From Leptolyngbyaceae cyanobacterium C42_A2020_001 (lineage in GTDB: Bacteria; Cyanobacteriota; Cyanobacteriia; Leptolyngbyales; Leptolyngbyaceae), in NCBI GenBank assembly GCA_015272515.1, contig JACYLN010000015.1:1-64000 (forward strand): 64,000 bases of DNA, given 5' to 3'. The position numbers were made by a program, and so were the translations under genes. Below the pieces are notes generated by a model. It saw only the letters and a list, made by a program, of their open reading frames with translations. It was not told where the DNA came from and did no database searches. Below are positions 62,052-64,000 of the stretch, in pieces. How positions within the stretch are numbered: the first letter of the stretch is position 1; every line of letters starts with the position of its first letter.

Positions 62052-62363
62052 ATGCCCTCAGCGAAAAGCGCAGGTGGATTTTACTGTCCTATTAGCTGGG
62101 TTGAGTTGCTCTGCTACCCCGCATTGACAGATGAAGAAGCCAATCAAATTCGAGTTTTTTTGAGAAGTTTGATGCGTGTGGATCTGACAGAAACGGTTTT
62201 AGATAGGGCGGCTCAAATCTGTTGAGATTATCGTGTGGACTTGCCTGACGCAATGATTGCGGCTTGTGCAATAGAAACTTCTGCCACACTCATTACTAGA
62301 AACAGTGCAGATTTCGTCCGAATCGAGAGTTTAGTTGTATTCAATCCGTTTAGCGATCGCTAG
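62052..62363 (+). pseudogene. VapC-type PIN-domain toxin remnant
   Basis: The frame reads SWVELLCYPALTDEEANQIR, then DLTETVLDRAAQIC, a TGA stop at 62223-62225, then DYRVDLPDAMIAACAIETSA and a closing TLITRNSADFVRIESLVVFN up to TAG at 62361. These are the middle and C-terminal parts of a PIN-domain toxin, including the LPDAMIAA acidic motif and the RNSADF region. The first 40 residues with the first catalytic Asp are missing, and one stop interrupts the rest (TGTTGA where CGTCGA, Arg-Arg, would be expected). No intact VapB antitoxin is next to it. It is a dead toxin-antitoxin module. Confidence 0.85.
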
Positions 62364-62381
62364 CGCTTGGGGCTTTTTCTG

Positions 62382-63290
62382 TCATTCCGAAAATACCGTA
62401 AGCACAACCTGTGGCGATAGCACAGCAGTTTCGTCGGTTCCGGTTCGTTGCCCGATGCCCAGAAACAAGCCACTTTCATGCTGAATTCGAATGGGTGCTG
62501 TTGGTATCTGGTCGGTGGGCACTTCCCCCCAGGCGATGCGTTGTCCCAGACACCAGCGACGGGCGATCGCATCAGGGAGGGCGATCGCATCCAGGTGGGC
62601 AACCCCTGCTTCCGGCGGAATCGGCTGGAACGACTGGGTTTGCAGCGTGGCATCTAGTTCTTCCAGGGTGAGGCTGTTTGCTAACTGAAAGCCACTGCTG
62701 ATGGTGCGGCGCAGGGCTGACAGAGTGCCTCCAGTTTGCAGGAGCTTGCCCAAATCACGGGCGATCGCGCGAATGTAGGTGCCAGATCCACAGGCAATTT
62801 CCACATCGATTTCAGGAAAGTCTCCGGGTCGCCAATCCAGGATTTTCACTTGATAAACTTCTACCGTGCGTGGCTGGGCAGTAATGGCTTTTCCTTCTCG
62901 CGCCAAATCATACAGCCGTTTCCCTTCTACTTGGATGGCGCTGTAGTTGGGCGGAATTTGCTGAATCGTGCCGTGGAATTGTCTTAAGGCAGCTTGCACG
63001 GTTTCCAGGCTCAAATCGTGAACAGGTTGTTGCGTGAGAACCGCTCCTTCCAGGTCATCGGTTGTTGTGGTAATGCCAAAGCGAATGGTGGCAAGGTAGG
63101 CTTTGTCTCCCGGCAGAAATTGCAGCAGTCGGGTTGCCCGCCCCAACGCGATCGGTAAAACACCCGTTGCTGCGGGATCGAGCGTGCCCGCATGACCTAC
63201 CCGCTTCATCTTCAGCAGGCGGCGCACCTTCGCCACACAGTCGTGAGACGTGAACCCAACCGCTTTATCTAAATTTAAAAACCCATCCAT
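62382..63290 (-). CDS. truB: tRNA pseudouridine(55) synthase
   Basis: 302-residue enzyme making pseudouridine 55 in the T loop of tRNAs. The start GFLNLDKAVGFTSHDCVAKV, the catalytic motif RVGHAGTLDPAATGVLPIAL (Asp38) and the second conserved block YSAIQVEGKRLYDLAREG are clear, followed by CGSGTYIRAIARDLG. Length is normal. It is divergent from the ABC ATPase gene (114 bases). A convergent vapC remnant abuts its 3' end. Confidence 0.96.
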   Translation of the reverse strand: MDGFLNLDKAVGFTSHDCVAKVRRLLKMKRVGHAGTLDPAATGVLPIALGRATRLLQFLPGDKAYLATIRFGITTTTDDLEGAVLTQQPVHDLSLETVQAALRQFHGTIQQIPPNYSAIQVEGKRLYDLAREGKAITAQPRTVEVYQVKILDWRPGDFPEIDVEIACGSGTYIRAIARDLGKLLQTGGTLSALRRTISSGFQLANSLTLEELDATLQTQSFQPIPPEAGVAHLDAIALPDAIARRWCLGQRIAWGEVPTDQIPTAPIRIQHESGLFLGIGQRTGTDETAVLSPQVVLTVFSE

Positions 63291-63404
63291 TCTTAGCTCA
63301 CTGTTGCGATCGCAAATTATTTCGTTTCAATTTTCGGAATCTAGCTGCCAAACACGGTAGAGAGAGGCTAGGCTAGCGGTAACTTTTTTAGATCTTGAAC
63401 ATTT

Positions 63405-64000
63405 ATGGTGAATGAACTGGCAATCCGCACCCAGGATCTAACCAAACAGTTTGATCGGCATATTGCAGTCCACGATATTGATCTCCATATTGGCATCGGC
63501 GAAGTGTACGGACTCATCGGCCCCAACGGAGCGGGGAAAACCACCCTGATCCGAATGCTGGCAGCCGCAGAGGAACCCACCCTCGGCGAAATTTATATCC
63601 ACGGCGATCGCCTCCTGCGCGATCAGGATAATCCCAACCTGAAACGGCAAATCGGCTATCTGCCAGACGACTTCCCCCTGTACGACGACCTCACCGTTTG
63701 GGACTATCTCGATTACTTCGCCCGATTATACAAGCTGGGAGAACCCCGTCGCAGCCAGCGATTGCGAGACGTGCTGGAACTCGTTCAGCTCACCCATAAA
63801 CGCCACAGCCAGATTTCCACCCTATCACGCGGCATGAAGCAACGCCTCAGCCTTGCCCGTACCATCATTCATGAGCCGCTGGTGTTGCTGCTGGATGAAC
63901 CCGTCTCCGGACTCGACCCCATCGCCCGGATGCAGTTCCGCGAGATTATTAAAGCGCTGCAAGCAGCCAAAATGACGATTCTGATTTCGTCTCACGTTCT
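63405..64000 (+). CDS. ABC transporter ATP-binding protein, 3' end outside window
   Basis: Coding frame from ATG 63405 to the window edge (198 residues so far). Walker A is GPNGAGKTT (about 43-51), the Q-loop region is IGYLPDDFPLYDDLTV, the signature is LSRGMKQRLSLA (SRG for the usual SGG), Walker B is LVLLLDEPVSGLDP and the H-switch is SSHVL. The sequence belongs to the ABC-2 exporter (drug/Nod-type, CcmA-like) ATPases, which pair with a membrane gene normally just downstream. The permease is not in view, so the substrate is unknown. Confidence 0.93.
   Translation, partial: MVNELAIRTQDLTKQFDRHIAVHDIDLHIGIGEVYGLIGPNGAGKTTLIRMLAAAEEPTLGEIYIHGDRLLRDQDNPNLKRQIGYLPDDFPLYDDLTVWDYLDYFARLYKLGEPRRSQRLRDVLELVQLTHKRHSQISTLSRGMKQRLSLARTIIHEPLVLLLDEPVSGLDPIARMQFREIIKALQAAKMTILISSHV

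Noticed and set aside
1-64000. CRISPR arrays, tRNA/rRNA genes, prophage or intact transposase genes
   Set aside because: Looked for repeat-spacer periodicity, TPsiC-like GTTCGA arms and transposase motifs; none was convincing anywhere in the window.

Overview
The window is cyanobacterial chromosome. The palindrome GCGATCGC (HIP1) recurs throughout. The genes include a phycobilisome-type linker and phycobiliprotein pair, a CyaB-type GAF-GAF-PAS cyclase, cyanophycin genes and a complete urtABCDE operon. Intergenic spacers carry low-complexity and palindromic repeats of the kind common in filamentous cyanobacteria. I cannot name a genus. No rRNA, tRNA, CRISPR array, prophage or intact insertion sequence was recognised.

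Layout. 1-11.5 kb: housekeeping and scattered genes (a peptide-type solute-binding lipoprotein cut by the window edge, valS, a pentameric ligand-gated ion channel gene broken by one base in a G tract, an ABC1/UbiB kinase, recN). 11.5-19.2 kb: a CyaB-type cyclase between two arms of a long inverted repeat, an orphan phycobiliprotein plus linker-like pair, a NYN nuclease, a peroxiredoxin and an epoxide-hydrolase-type enzyme. 19.2-19.5 kb: two tandem copies of a probable small RNA gene on the minus strand. 19.7-25.7 kb: an allantoinase-like deacetylase, a sugar-type binding lipoprotein, and a cyanophycin locus (cphA2-like and cphB, divergent, with a small ORF between). 25.8-38.4 kb: AI-2E family transporter, RluA, PrmA, ABC-F protein, RND efflux pair and an unknown membrane protein.

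38.4-60.5 kb is largely a nitrogen-scavenging region: a PLP ammonia-lyase, ureG, urtABCDE (urea uptake), a MetX-like hydrolase, an aliphatic amidase (amiE), a formamidase with a zinc-ribbon partner, and a Nit1 (nit1C) cluster of seven genes plus a CPBP-type membrane protein. Four promoters in this region (urtA, amiE, fmdA, Nit1) each have a perfect GTA-N8-TAC NtcA box 22-23 bases upstream of a TAN3T -10 box. Urea, amides and probably nitriles or cyanide therefore look to be under one nitrogen-starvation control. An LRR protein, a histidine kinase and two response regulators sit between the formamidase and the Nit1 cluster. The window ends with a small membrane protein, a dead vapC, truB and the start of an ABC-transporter ATPase gene.

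A recurrent oddity is intergenic-type repeat sequence translated in frame within conserved proteins (ValS, RecN, the ABC-F linker, and the Nit1 GNAT and AIR-synthase proteins). Functional calls rest on motif and family recognition by eye; no database search was run.
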